Of a stretch of DNA of 64,000 bases, positions 16,077 to 25,134 are shown in pieces; positions within the stretch are counted from its first letter, which is position 1; each line of letters opens with the position of its first letter. Under the pieces are notes generated by a model. The model did no database searches and was not told where the DNA came from. It worked only from the letters and a program-made list of their open reading frames with translations. A program made the translations under genes and the position numbers. The DNA comes from Chryseobacterium cucumeris (GTDB lineage: Bacteria > Bacteroidota > Bacteroidia > Flavobacteriales > Weeksellaceae), in assembly GCF_001593385.1 (NCBI RefSeq), contig NZ_LUVZ01000045.1:62001-126000 (forward strand). Reading direction: 5' to 3'.

Positions 16077-17564
16077 ATGGATTCTAAAAAATTAACGTTA
16101 AGTAACGGCGCACCTTATTTTGAACATCAGGATTCACAGACGGTAGGACCAAGAGGCCCGGTATTGCTGCAGGACTTTATTCTTCAGGAGAATCTTGCGC
16201 ATTTCGTTAGGGAAAGAATTCCTGAAAGGATTGTGCATGCCAAAGGAAGCGGAGCTTACGGAACGTTCACTGTAACACACGACATCAGCCAGTACACAAA
16301 AGCAAAGCTGTTTTCAAAAGTAGGAAACTCATGCAGAATGTTCGCAAGATTTTCCACTGTGGGAGGCGAAAAAGGAAGCGCAGATACGGCAAGGGACCCG
16401 AGAGGTTTTGCCTTAAAATTTTATACCGAAGACGGAAACTGGGATCTTGTAGGAAACAATACTCCCGTATTCTTTATTAAGGATGCAAAAAAATTCCCTG
16501 ATTTTATTCACACTCAGAAAAGAGTGCCGAAAACCAACTTAAAAAGCGCCACGATGATGTGGGATTTCTGGAGCTTAAACCCGGAATCACTTCATCAGGT
16601 TCTTATACTAATGTCAGACAGAGGAACACCTCACGGCTACAGACATATGCACGGTTTCGGATCTCATACTTTCTCCATGATCAACGATAAAAATGAAAGA
16701 GTATGGGTGAAATTCCATTTTAAAACAAAACAAGGCGTAAAAAACTTTACGGAGGAAGAAGCCGTAAAAATGGCCGGAGAAAACCCGGACTTTGCACAGG
16801 AAGACCTTTGCAACGCTATTGAAAATGGGGATTTCCCTAAATGGACGATGTACATTCAGGTAATGACAGAAGAACAGGCAAAAGATTTCAGATGGAATCC
16901 GTTTGATGTAACCAAAGTATGGTTCCACGATGATTTCCCTTTGATTGAAGTAGGAGAAATGGAACTGAACGAAGTACCTGTTAATTATTTCGCCCATGTG
17001 GAACAGTCTACTTTTTCACCAAGTAACTTAATTAACGGAATCAGTTTCTCACCGGACAAAATGCTTCAGGGAAGATTATTTTCATATCCTGACGCTCATC
17101 GTTACAGAGTAGGTGTCAATGCTCATCAGCTGGAAGTGAACAGATGTCCATTTGAAGTCAACAACTACCAAAGAGATGGTTATATGGCGGATTCAAGCCA
17201 GTACAAGGACAAACCTAATTATCATCCGAACAGTTTTGATGATATTAAAGCAGATTCATCTTATAAAAACTATGAATATGAGTTAGACAGTGCTCATGTT
17301 GCCAGCTACAACAGAAATGACAATGACAGTGATCACTATACCCAACCAGGGCTTTTGTATTCAAAAGCAATGAATGCTGAGGACAGAGATCATCTGATCA
17401 AAAATATTGTAGGCAGCATGAATGGCATTACAGGACCTAAAAAGGATGAGATTATCAACCGACAGCTATGTCACTTTTTCCGTGCTAACATAGAGCTTGG
17501 CATGAAAGTGGCTTCTCAACTAAACGTCAATATTGATGCAAATATGATGAATCATTCCAAATAA
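16077..17564 (+). CDS. katA: Haem catalase, small-subunit clade
   Basis: Breaks down hydrogen peroxide to water and oxygen. 495 residues, the small-subunit (clade 3) size. The distal catalytic His54 is in RIVHAKGSGAYGTF, Asn127 in DLVGNNTPVFF, and the proximal haem-ligand Tyr337 in RLFSYPDAHRYRVG. There is no signal peptide, so it is cytoplasmic. It is divergent from oxyR with a shared operator, so induction by peroxide is expected. A strong A/T hairpin follows at 17584. Confidence 0.97.
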   Translation: MDSKKLTLSNGAPYFEHQDSQTVGPRGPVLLQDFILQENLAHFVRERIPERIVHAKGSGAYGTFTVTHDISQYTKAKLFSKVGNSCRMFARFSTVGGEKGSADTARDPRGFALKFYTEDGNWDLVGNNTPVFFIKDAKKFPDFIHTQKRVPKTNLKSATMMWDFWSLNPESLHQVLILMSDRGTPHGYRHMHGFGSHTFSMINDKNERVWVKFHFKTKQGVKNFTEEEAVKMAGENPDFAQEDLCNAIENGDFPKWTMYIQVMTEEQAKDFRWNPFDVTKVWFHDDFPLIEVGEMELNEVPVNYFAHVEQSTFSPSNLINGISFSPDKMLQGRLFSYPDAHRYRVGVNAHQLEVNRCPFEVNNYQRDGYMADSSQYKDKPNYHPNSFDDIKADSSYKNYEYELDSAHVASYNRNDNDSDHYTQPGLLYSKAMNAEDRDHLIKNIVGSMNGITGPKKDEIINRQLCHFFRANIELGMKVASQLNVNIDANMMNHSK

Positions 17565-17583
17565 TCATATTGAATGATAAATT

Positions 17584-17623
17584 AAAAAAAAGGAAAAAAA
17601 AATAATATTTTTTCCTTTTTTTT
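17584..17623 (+). terminator. katA terminator
   Basis: A run of eight A, GG and six A faces the mirrored T6-CC-T8 across an AAATAATA-type loop. Unusually A/T-rich for a hairpin, but it ends in an eight-T tract and lies 20 bp after the stop. Confidence 0.65.
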
Positions 17624-17669
17624 GTAAAAAATTCATAATTTGCAAAGGATGATATTTTAAAGTGGAAAA

Positions 17670-18437
17670 ATGAGTTACGAGAACATATTATTAAAAAAAG
17701 AAGATAAATTATCTATTATTACCATAAACAGACCTGAGAGTTTAAATGCTTTAAATGCCAAAACAATTCAGGAAATCAGTACCGCACTGGATGAGCTTAA
17801 CGCTGACACTTCATGTAGAGTCATTATCCTTACCGGAAGTGGAGAAAAATCTTTTGTAGCGGGAGCTGATATCAAGGAATTCAGTGAATTCGGACAGGAA
17901 AAAGCTGAAGAACTTGCAAGAAACGGACAAAATACATTGTTCAACAAGATTGAAAATATGTCTAAACCTGTCATTGCAGCCGTAAACGGTTTTGCATTAG
18001 GAGGAGGTTTGGAGCTTGCCATGGCATGCCACATCAGATATGCATCGGAAAACGCCAGATTAGGACTTCCTGAAGTAACACTTGGATTGATTCCAGGATA
18101 CGGAGGAACTCAGAGGCTTCCAAAGCTTGTAGGAAAAGGTATTGCCAATGAAATGATCTTCTCTGCCAAAATGATCCCTGCTCAAAAAGCAAAAGAGATC
18201 GGACTGGTGAATGAAGTATACCCTATTGAAGAATTATTAACCAAAACGAAAGAATTAGCAAACACGATTGCCTACAATTCACCAATGGCAATATCGAAGG
18301 CTATCAATGCCGTGAATTTATCGGATACGGAGAAAGGTTTTGAAACTGAAATCAAATATTTCGGAGAACTTTTTGAAATGGAAGATAAGAAAGAAGGAGT
18401 TACTGCGTTTCTAGAGAAGAGAAAACCTAACTTCTAA
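17670..18437 (+). CDS. Enoyl-CoA hydratase/isomerase family protein
   Basis: A 255-residue crotonase-fold enzyme. Oxyanion-hole segments are AGADIKEF (about 67-74) and FALGGGLELAMACHIRYA (about 110-127). Both catalytic glutamates of true hydratases are present, in GGGLELAM and in GLPEVTLGLIPG (about 137-148). It therefore probably hydrates trans-2-enoyl-CoA in fatty-acid or amino-acid breakdown. No other beta-oxidation gene is next to it, so the exact chain length or pathway cannot be read. Starts 105 bp after katA, behind a terminator. Confidence 0.9.
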   Translation: MSYENILLKKEDKLSIITINRPESLNALNAKTIQEISTALDELNADTSCRVIILTGSGEKSFVAGADIKEFSEFGQEKAEELARNGQNTLFNKIENMSKPVIAAVNGFALGGGLELAMACHIRYASENARLGLPEVTLGLIPGYGGTQRLPKLVGKGIANEMIFSAKMIPAQKAKEIGLVNEVYPIEELLTKTKELANTIAYNSPMAISKAINAVNLSDTEKGFETEIKYFGELFEMEDKKEGVTAFLEKRKPNF

Positions 18438-18490
18438 ATCTTTCTAAAAGATTTTAATCCAAATTATTTCGAAAAAAACAATGCTGCGGT

Positions 18491-18913
18491 ATGAATAAGT
18501 TTGATAAAGCTTATCTAAAAATGGCTCAGGAATGGGCAAAACTCTCCTACTGTAAGAGAAAACAGGTGGGAGCTCTTATCGTAAAAGATAGGATGATTAT
18601 TTCAGATGGTTACAACGGGACTCCTTCGGGATTCGAAAACTGCTGTGAAGATGAAGATGGAAAAACACACTGGTACGTATTGCATGCGGAAGCCAATGCT
18701 ATATTAAAGCTGGCTGCCTCTACCCAATCTGCAAAAGGAGCAACGTTATATTTAACGCTGTCTCCCTGTAAAGAATGCAGCAAGCTGATTCTGCAGGCAG
18801 GGATTACGAGACTGGTGTACATTAATGAGTATTCGGATGACGATGGAATATCGTTCCTGAGAAACCATAATATTGAAATAGAACAAATATCGGACTGTGA
18901 ACTAAAAAAATAA
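18491..18913 (+). CDS. dCMP/cytidine deaminase family protein
   Basis: 140 residues with the zinc-dependent deaminase signature: HAEANAILKL (about residues 64-73; His ligand and proton-shuttling Glu) and SPCKECSKLI (about 94-103; two Cys ligands). The N-terminal KRKQVGALIVKDRMIISDGY and NGTPSGFENC are typical of ComEB-like dCMP deaminases, which produce dUMP for thymidylate synthesis. First gene of a tight set with xerD (6-bp gap) and a NUDIX gene. Confidence 0.9.
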   Translation: MNKFDKAYLKMAQEWAKLSYCKRKQVGALIVKDRMIISDGYNGTPSGFENCCEDEDGKTHWYVLHAEANAILKLAASTQSAKGATLYLTLSPCKECSKLILQAGITRLVYINEYSDDDGISFLRNHNIEIEQISDCELKK

Positions 18914-18919
18914 GCACAA

Positions 18920-19834
18920 ATGACTTGGGATGAAAAGATCAAAGATTTTGAAATATTTCTTCGTTTCGAAAGAAATTTTTCAGAAAACACGCTCGACGCT
19001 TACGTTCGGGACATTAAGAAATTAAAAGATTACGCAGAAGAGGATCTGGAAAACGTCGGTCCAGACTCCATCGGTTACGAAAACCTGCAGGAATACATTT
19101 TCAATCTTTCCAAACAGAAATTCAGTGAGAGATCACAGGCAAGATGGATATCTTCCATCAAAGCTTTCTTCAAATTTCTGCTGGAAGATGAATATCGTGA
19201 AGACAATCCTGCGGCGTTACTTGAAGGCCCTAAACTGGGACTATATCTACCTGATACTTTAAGCCTGCCTGATATCAACAAAATTATTGCTGCTATTGAG
19301 GTCAATACAGATCTTGGAAAAAGAAACCACTGCATCATAGAGGTACTATATGGATGCGGACTTCGTGTTTCTGAACTGATCGATCTGAAGATCTCCAATA
19401 TCAATTTCAAAGAGCAATATATCAAGGTACACGGAAAAGGAAATAAAACCCGCTTTGTTCCTTTAGCTGATTATACGGCTGATTTGCTTGAAAGTTATAT
19501 CAAAGAGGTTCGTTCTAAAGGAAAAGTCAATAAGAAATATGAAGATACTCTGTTCTTAAACAGCCGTGGGACTTCTATGTCCAGAGTAATCGTATTTCTT
19601 ATTATCAAAGAACTTACAGATAAAGCAGGGGTTAACAAAAAAATATCTCCACACACATTCAGACATTCATTTGCAACCCATTTGTTACAGAATGGGGCAG
19701 ATTTACGTTATATCCAGGAAATGCTGGGACACTCAAGTATTACCACAACGGAGATCTATACGCATCTGAAAACGGAAGAATTAAGGGATGTTATTTTGAG
19801 TTATCACCCGAGAAATATTAATATTGCTCAATGA
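18920..19834 (+). CDS. xerD: Tyrosine recombinase XerD
   Basis: A 304-residue chromosome-dimer resolvase. The N-terminal SAM-like core-binding domain spans residues 1-90. The catalytic residues are in GCGLRVSELIDLKI (Arg near 154), HTFRHSFATHLLQNG (His and Arg near 245-248), LGHSSITTTEIYTHL (His, then the nucleophilic Tyr near 280). Length and order match XerD rather than an integrase of a mobile element, and there are no phage or element genes nearby. Works with XerC at dif to separate replicated chromosomes. Confidence 0.93.
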   Translation: MTWDEKIKDFEIFLRFERNFSENTLDAYVRDIKKLKDYAEEDLENVGPDSIGYENLQEYIFNLSKQKFSERSQARWISSIKAFFKFLLEDEYREDNPAALLEGPKLGLYLPDTLSLPDINKIIAAIEVNTDLGKRNHCIIEVLYGCGLRVSELIDLKISNINFKEQYIKVHGKGNKTRFVPLADYTADLLESYIKEVRSKGKVNKKYEDTLFLNSRGTSMSRVIVFLIIKELTDKAGVNKKISPHTFRHSFATHLLQNGADLRYIQEMLGHSSITTTEIYTHLKTEELRDVILSYHPRNINIAQ

Positions 19835-20343
19835 AAATATTGAAATATTGCCCAAGCTGTGGCAAGAAGTCCTTACACTGGGATGGTGAAAAGAAATGGA
19901 GCTGTCCGGAATGCGGTTTTACTTTGTATAATAATGTGGCAGGTGCGGTAGCAGTTGTCATCAGATGTGGAGACGAAATTTATCTTACCAGAAGAAACAG
20001 AGATCCTAAAAAAGGGAAGCTCGATCTTGCAGGAGGATTTGTCGACCCTAAAGAAAGTGCAGAGGAAACCTGTAAAAGAGAACTTTTTGAAGAACTTCAG
20101 CTTGACATCAATATTTCGAACCTGAAATACCTTACCAGCCTTCCTAACATCTATCAATACAAGGAGATTGATTATAATACGATCGATCTCTTTTATGAAT
20201 ACAATGTTTCGGAAAAGTTTGAGGTAAATCTTGAGCTCTCTGAGATTTCGGAAGCAGTCTGGATTCCTTTACAGGATCTGGATTTTGAAGATATCGCTTT
20301 CGATTCTCAGAAGAGATTTTTTGAGAGCTATATAAATAAATAA
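19831..20343 (+). CDS. NUDIX hydrolase with N-terminal zinc ribbon
   Basis: A 170-residue protein overlapping xerD by four bases (ATGA). Residues 6-28 form a rubredoxin-like ribbon with two CxxC pairs (CPSCGKK and CPECGF). The NUDIX box is GGFVDPKESAEETCKRELFE plus the following EL (about residues 68-89), matching G-x5-E-x7-R-E-x2-E-E. Such zinc-ribbon NUDIX proteins include NADH/NAD-cap pyrophosphatases, but substrate cannot be assigned because the NudC-specific residues were not verified. Confidence 0.88.
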   Translation: MKILKYCPSCGKKSLHWDGEKKWSCPECGFTLYNNVAGAVAVVIRCGDEIYLTRRNRDPKKGKLDLAGGFVDPKESAEETCKRELFEELQLDINISNLKYLTSLPNIYQYKEIDYNTIDLFYEYNVSEKFEVNLELSEISEAVWIPLQDLDFEDIAFDSQKRFFESYINK

Positions 20344-20358
20344 TTTTTGTAAAATATT

Positions 20359-20429
20359 CTCCCGTAGATTTTACAGATCAGGCAGATCATTGTTTAAACA
20401 ATATGCTTGGTTTGTAAAATCTGCGGGAG
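20359..20429. repeat. Nested palindrome / bidirectional terminator
   Basis: Outer arms CTCCCGTAGATTTTACA (20359-20375) and TGTAAAATCTGCGGGAG (20413-20429) pair over 17 bp with one mismatch. Inside lies a second perfect palindrome, ATTGTTTAAACAAT (20389-20402). It stands between convergent genes and could terminate both, but it is longer and more complex than the other terminators here. Confidence 0.7.
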
Positions 20430-20445
20430 TTTTCTATGATAGAAA

Positions 20446-20904
20446 CTAGTAGGTTTTAGTCTTCAACATTTCTTCAAAATACTGAATCAGCAATGCTCTT
20501 TCCGCTTCTGAAAGATTGGCTTCTTTATGATAAACAATATAACCCGGCATCGGCATTGTTTTGTTCTGAATGGTCTGAACGGATTTAGTCAGCATATTTT
20601 CCTTCAGATCCTTATTATATGTTCCCCAGACAGAAAAATTAAGATGTTCGCGACCTTCATTCACGTGACTCTTCACAGACCATGAAACGGGAGCAATAAA
20701 AGCATATTTCGGATAAACCGTTTCATTGGAATGACAGTCATAGCATGCATTTTTAAGCAGCGTTCTGATCTTTTCCGGTGATTTCCTTGCATCAACAAAG
20801 TTTACCTTCGTATCCACAGGCTGATTGGTTCTATCGATAGGAAAGAACTGAATCAGGGCAAACGCCACCAATGTCCAGAATATTATTTTCTTAGCGATCT
20901 TCAT
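20446..20904 (-). CDS. Membrane-anchored haem-binding domain protein
   Basis: About 152 residues; start at the ATG at 20904 (the preceding codon is TTG). One N-terminal membrane helix (KIIFWTLVAFALIQFF) is followed by a c-type haem motif CYDCH (about residues 54-58) and the rest of a Haem_bd-like domain: FIAPVSWSVKSHVNEGREHL and a C-terminal MPGYIVYHKEANLSEAERAL. Such proteins sit in the periplasm and probably carry electrons; the partner is unknown. Two bases separate it from the lipoprotein gene upstream, so they share a transcript. Confidence 0.82.
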   Translation of the reverse strand: MKIAKKIIFWTLVAFALIQFFPIDRTNQPVDTKVNFVDARKSPEKIRTLLKNACYDCHSNETVYPKYAFIAPVSWSVKSHVNEGREHLNFSVWGTYNKDLKENMLTKSVQTIQNKTMPMPGYIVYHKEANLSEAERALLIQYFEEMLKTKTY

Positions 20905-20908
20905 CAAC

Positions 20909-22687
20909 TTACTTTACTGGCGTTAAAACAGCATTTTGAGATTTTAATTCTTTTTTAGCTTCCTGTTTCACTTCAGTCGCAGCTGGTGGTGTTTCCACTA
21001 CAGGAGTTGCTACAGCGGGCGTAGCTCCTTTAGGATTATCAAGTGTTCTGGTATCCTTCAGATCCCACTCTTCTCTTGTTTCCCATAGACCTCTAATGAT
21101 CACTTTTTTATAGAAAATATAGGCATCTTCAGCAAAAACATCATTTGCAAAATCTGCTTCATCCCAATATTTATTCCCGTTATTATCTACCAGAATTCTC
21201 ACAATATATTCTCCAGGTTTCAGGATATCAAATTTTACTTTGTCTCCTTTTATATATCTCTGATAAGCAATTTTATCTGAAGAATCCAGCAGCTGAATCC
21301 AATAATTTGTCGTAGGTGCATTAGAAATGGAGAATTCAACACTTCCAAACTGGTCTATCTTGTCAACATCAAAATCGAAACGCTTAGACTGAGTATTTTT
21401 TGCATAGAAAGAGGATACGGTTTCTTTAGGTACGGTAAGCTCATAACTTTTCCCCATCACAAAATCTGACTGAACCTGAATCTGATAAGGATTTGTTTCT
21501 GAAATTTTCGCAGTAAACGGTAATGTTGTTAAACTGTCTCCTTTCATCTTAAGTGTCCATTTTGAAGGATCGATTTTATCAACGATATAATTGGAAGATA
21601 TCCTAAAATCTGACTTTGGAGCTAATGATTCACCTCCATTATCACTGTTGAGATCCATGACATTCTTTTTATTGTATCTGTAAAATAAAGACACGCTGTA
21701 GGCACTGTCTTTTTTTGGACCTTTATTATGGGTGAATATCAGTTTTTCATTAGCGTCCTGCCCTACATTATCTTTTACCGCATCAAACCAGATTCTTACA
21801 GAGTCTGATTTCGGAGTATGGGTTATTTTTACATCTTTCAGTTTCTCATTCAGCGACTGAACTTTTACTTCGTCAGGATTTCCTTCAAAAGTCATCAGAA
21901 CACCGCCTGAGATTTCTTTCATTTCAACATACTTTACAGCCTTTTTGGAAGGATATACTTTTAAGTTTAACCCTGAAATAGATTTCTCAAAATTGATGGG
22001 ATCTTTCTGGAAACCTACTTTTTCTTTACCCGGATCATACATAGAATTTCCATTCTCGTCTTCAAAAGCAATAATTTTATATTTCCCAGGAGTCAGATAG
22101 TTTAATTCGTAATATCCGTCTTCATCTACCTTTGTGATATAGTAAGGTTTTTTCTTGTAATCCATTGTATCTTTTAGCTGATACAATCCTACCACAAGTT
22201 TATTTTCTGCTGTAGTTCCTTCTTTCTTTTTAGTATTGAGAGCATCCTTCACTTCACCGCTGATATAAAGATCGTCCAATTTATCTCCTGTAGAAAAAGC
22301 AAAATTGAAATACCTTAGTATATTGGATTCGTTATTATCAACAATTGAGTTTCCAAAATTGAAATTATACGTTGTATTAGCCTGAAGGGTATCTGACCAT
22401 TGAATCAGAACAAATTTGTTGGCAATATTGGACGGAAGAATCCTCGTTATCCCTTTAATGGGAGGTGAAATAATCAGGTTTTTATTGATATCCTTCAACG
22501 TCACATATTCATCAAAATCCAGACGGAGCTGGTGAATATCTCTTTTGACATTAATTCTTGTTGTATCAATGTTTGAACTTAAAAATTTCGGTGCCAGAGT
22601 ATCTTTAGGTCCTCCAACAGGAGATCCTACTCTTGCACATGAATGTACAAGAAAACAGATAACGAATAATAAAAGAAACCTTTTCAT
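20909..22687 (-). CDS. Large lipoprotein with Ig-like (Big_5) N-terminal domain
   Basis: About 592 residues. I place the start at the ATG at 22687, which gives a lipoprotein signal MKRFLLLFVICFLVHSC with the lipid-modified Cys near residue 17. The mature start CARVGSPVGGPKD is typical of flavobacterial Ig-like lipoproteins. Residues 30-130 form an Ig-like (Big_5) domain with FDEYVTLKDINKN. Later segments (ISGEVKDA, GYYELNYLTPGKYKIIAFED, and near the C-terminus KPGEYIVRILVDNNGNKYW) look like repeated carboxypeptidase-regulatory-like beta domains. The C-terminus is Pro/Ala/Thr-rich (TPAVATPVVETPPAATEV). Surface or periplasmic; role unknown. Confidence 0.82.
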   Translation of the reverse strand: MKRFLLLFVICFLVHSCARVGSPVGGPKDTLAPKFLSSNIDTTRINVKRDIHQLRLDFDEYVTLKDINKNLIISPPIKGITRILPSNIANKFVLIQWSDTLQANTTYNFNFGNSIVDNNESNILRYFNFAFSTGDKLDDLYISGEVKDALNTKKKEGTTAENKLVVGLYQLKDTMDYKKKPYYITKVDEDGYYELNYLTPGKYKIIAFEDENGNSMYDPGKEKVGFQKDPINFEKSISGLNLKVYPSKKAVKYVEMKEISGGVLMTFEGNPDEVKVQSLNEKLKDVKITHTPKSDSVRIWFDAVKDNVGQDANEKLIFTHNKGPKKDSAYSVSLFYRYNKKNVMDLNSDNGGESLAPKSDFRISSNYIVDKIDPSKWTLKMKGDSLTTLPFTAKISETNPYQIQVQSDFVMGKSYELTVPKETVSSFYAKNTQSKRFDFDVDKIDQFGSVEFSISNAPTTNYWIQLLDSSDKIAYQRYIKGDKVKFDILKPGEYIVRILVDNNGNKYWDEADFANDVFAEDAYIFYKKVIIRGLWETREEWDLKDTRTLDNPKGATPAVATPVVETPPAATEVKQEAKKELKSQNAVLTPVK

Positions 22688-22712
22688 GAAAATGTTTAGG
22701 CAAAAGTAAACA

Positions 22713-23975
22713 TTATTCTCCAAAAACTTCCTGTCCGGAATTTAAAGTATCTTTATTGTCATGCATCACCGTATGAAGTTTCTCTTTCTGTAAAGGGAAA
22801 TCTTCAAATAATCCTGATAATGCAAGAGCTGTATATACTTTGTTTGAATATTTATTTCCAATAGCTACAATGGTAACCTTAGATTTTAAAAGATGGGCAA
22901 ATACCGAGTTGGTGCCATGCCACCATCCGTTGTGATAGGTCAGCTTCTCGCCATTATCGAATATTTTCATTCTGAATCCTAACCCATAATTATTCATTCC
23001 TGCTTTCTCATTGCTGTAAGGAGTAAATACCATCTGCATCAGTTCCGGTTTCAGGAAATTTTTCGAAAACATTGCTTTTGAGAAGTTGTATAAATCTCTT
23101 GGTGTAGTGTACACATTTTTATCTCCGTAAATCAGATCAAGTCTGTCTAAAGGATACAACTTATTTCCTCCATAATAGAAAGACTGCGAAGCTGTAGGAA
23201 TATCTTTTTCCTGGAAGATGTACGTGTTATTCATTTTCAATGGTGTGAAAACCATTTCTTTCATCGCCTGAGGGAAAGGAGTTTTAGTCACTTTCTCAAT
23301 TAATAAAGCCAATAAAGCAAAATTCGTGTTGCAATACATAAATCCTGTATCCGTATCTCTTGCCAGATCAGGTTTATATTTGATGATCATATTCAATACA
23401 TCTTCGTTGGTAATAAAAGGCTTGGAAAGTTCTGCCGGAGCAGGTTGTATCTTGGTAATAAAATATTCATATTTTGGAAGACCGCTTCTTTGATCCAATA
23501 AAGTCTGAACGGTAACATTCGGATAGGGAAATCCTGGAAAAAACTGCGTAAGGTGATCCGTTAATTTTATTTTTCCGGCCTCTATAAGCTTCATCATGGC
23601 CATTGCCGTTAAAGTCTTTGAAACTGAAGCAACGTGCAAAGGTGTATTTTTATCGATTGGCATTTGGTTTCCTTCTCTTCCGAAACCTCTGTAATTTTCA
23701 TACAGGATTTCATCACCTTTGGCAACAAGAATTCCACCGCTAAGGTCTCCTCCTTCCCATATCTTTTTGTAATACTGATCTATATAACTTACGGTAGTTT
23801 GTCTGTTCAAAAGCTGTCCGTCACCTTTTGTAAAAATATCACTCAGATCTACATTTCCATAGTTGGGCAGATTGGTTGTATTTTCAGCCGAAACTTCTCT
23901 GGCTTCAGACTTTTTTTTACAGGAAAATATTGATAATAGAACAGTTAAAATAAGTACAAAATTACGCGTCGTCAT
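22713..23975 (-). CDS. Serine hydrolase, beta-lactamase/DD-peptidase family lipoprotein
   Basis: About 420 residues; start at the ATG at 23975. Lipoprotein signal with lipobox LLSIFSC near residue 21. The class C/AmpH-type fold shows SVSK (VASVSKTLTAMAMM, catalytic Ser), the YxN motif as MYCNTNFALL and the third motif as HNGWWHGTNS (HNG in place of KTG). It is most likely a cell-envelope esterase or D,D-peptidase-like protein rather than a resistance beta-lactamase. Ends 25 bp before the next lipoprotein gene and forms an operon with it and the haem protein. Confidence 0.85.
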   Translation of the reverse strand: MTTRNFVLILTVLLSIFSCKKKSEAREVSAENTTNLPNYGNVDLSDIFTKGDGQLLNRQTTVSYIDQYYKKIWEGGDLSGGILVAKGDEILYENYRGFGREGNQMPIDKNTPLHVASVSKTLTAMAMMKLIEAGKIKLTDHLTQFFPGFPYPNVTVQTLLDQRSGLPKYEYFITKIQPAPAELSKPFITNEDVLNMIIKYKPDLARDTDTGFMYCNTNFALLALLIEKVTKTPFPQAMKEMVFTPLKMNNTYIFQEKDIPTASQSFYYGGNKLYPLDRLDLIYGDKNVYTTPRDLYNFSKAMFSKNFLKPELMQMVFTPYSNEKAGMNNYGLGFRMKIFDNGEKLTYHNGWWHGTNSVFAHLLKSKVTIVAIGNKYSNKVYTALALSGLFEDFPLQKEKLHTVMHDNKDTLNSGQEVFGE

Positions 23976-24100
23976 GAGATTCAAAAATGAGCGGCAATTT
24001 AATAAAACTCAAAATAAATAATAAATATGAGGTGGATATTATGAATTATTTAACATAATTGAAATAGAAAAGTAAAATGTTAAAGGGTAAAATCATCATA

Positions 24101-24140
24101 AAAGGCGGATTTACTTTTTGTATATCCGCCTTTTATATTT
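24101..24140. terminator. Terminator after the 2-hydroxyacid dehydrogenase gene
   Basis: AAAGGCGGAT (24101-24110) pairs with ATCCGCCTTT (24124-24133) over a 13-base loop. T- and A-runs on the two sides suit either direction; the minus-strand gene ends at 24157. Confidence 0.78.
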
Positions 24141-24156
24141 TATTTTTTTAAATATC

Positions 24157-25086
24157 TTAACAATGTGAAGCCACAATTTTATCTACAATAAACTGAGCCA
24201 GTTTTTCTTTACTTTGATGGGTCCATCCGGCAATATGGGGTGTGACAATAGCTTTCTCTGATTCAAGAAGATATTTCAGATCTTCATTTTCTGATTCAAT
24301 GTTCTCAAAGGAAGACTTTTCATATTCCAAAACATCCAGACAAGCACCTTTCACTTTTCCTGATTTCAATGCTTGTACTAAACTTTTAGTTTCAACATTC
24401 TTTCCTCTTGCAGTATTCACAAAATAAAATTCTTTTCTCATTTCTGCAATGAATGTTTCATCTATAAGATAATGGGTTTCCGCAGTTAAAGGAATGTGTA
24501 AGCTCACAATCTCTGCAGACTGCTTCAATTCATCCAATGAAACCTGTACTGCATATTCATCAGAAAGATCAGGAAGAATATCATGGAAAATCACTTTACA
24601 TCCAAACCCTGAAAGTCTTTTTGCAGTAGCTTTTCCCATATTACCATATCCAATTAATCCTACTGTTTTCCCCAACAGCTCATCTCCTCTGTTTTCTTCA
24701 CGTTTCCAGATCCCGTTTTTCACTTCCTGAGAAGCAATAAAAAGTCTGTTCATGATCACCAGTAACATTCCCACTACATGCTCAGCCACAGAATCTCTGT
24801 TTCCTTCAGGAGAATTGATCAATTGAATTCCCAGTTTTTCAGCAACGGGTATATCAATATTTTCCATTCCGGCTCCTACTCTGGCAATGAACTTCAGATT
24901 CTTTCCTTTTTCCAGAAAGTTTTTGTCTAGTGGAATACGGCTTCTGATAATAATTCCGTCGTAGTTCTCAATTTTATCACAAACCTCATCATAAGACGAT
25001 GTAAAATCCTCTTCTAAAATAAAATTCTGAGCCAAAAGCTGTTCAGTGATGAGAGGATGGTTTTTATCTAAAAGAAGTATTTTCAT
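24157..25086 (-). CDS. D-2-hydroxyacid dehydrogenase, NAD-dependent
   Basis: A 309-residue dehydrogenase of the SerA/LdhA superfamily. The Rossmann motif is TVGLIGYGNMGKA (about residues 139-151). Catalytic Arg is in NTARGKN, the acid pair contributes VKGACLDVLEYE, and the His is in TPHIAGWTHQSKEKL (about 278-292). The substrate-domain loop ARVGAGMENID is that of 3-phosphoglycerate dehydrogenase-like enzymes. It lacks the C-terminal ACT domain of E. coli SerA and no serC is adjacent, so the substrate is uncertain: 3-phosphoglycerate or another 2-hydroxyacid. Confidence 0.86.
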   Translation of the reverse strand: MKILLLDKNHPLITEQLLAQNFILEEDFTSSYDEVCDKIENYDGIIIRSRIPLDKNFLEKGKNLKFIARVGAGMENIDIPVAEKLGIQLINSPEGNRDSVAEHVVGMLLVIMNRLFIASQEVKNGIWKREENRGDELLGKTVGLIGYGNMGKATAKRLSGFGCKVIFHDILPDLSDEYAVQVSLDELKQSAEIVSLHIPLTAETHYLIDETFIAEMRKEFYFVNTARGKNVETKSLVQALKSGKVKGACLDVLEYEKSSFENIESENEDLKYLLESEKAIVTPHIAGWTHQSKEKLAQFIVDKIVASHC

Positions 25087-25091
25087 AGTTT

Positions 25092-25134
25092 AAACACAAA
25101 TGACACTAATTTATTTCACAAATAGCACAAATTA
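25092..25134. repeat. Left inverted repeat of the GxxExxY remnant
   Basis: AAACACAAATGACAC, then TTTCACAAAT. The reverse complement of 25427-25468 has the same words in the same order (AACACAAATGAC ... TTTTCACAAATGG). The two lie on either side of the broken GxxExxY gene. Confidence 0.5.

Noticed and set aside
18920-19834. Tyrosine recombinase as a sign of a mobile element
   Set aside because: It fits XerD in length and motifs, sits in a housekeeping operon, and has no att-like repeats or phage genes near it.
22713-23975. Serine hydrolase as an antibiotic-resistance beta-lactamase
   Set aside because: It is a lipoprotein with HNG in place of KTG and shares an operon with envelope genes; an esterase or peptidase-like role is more likely.
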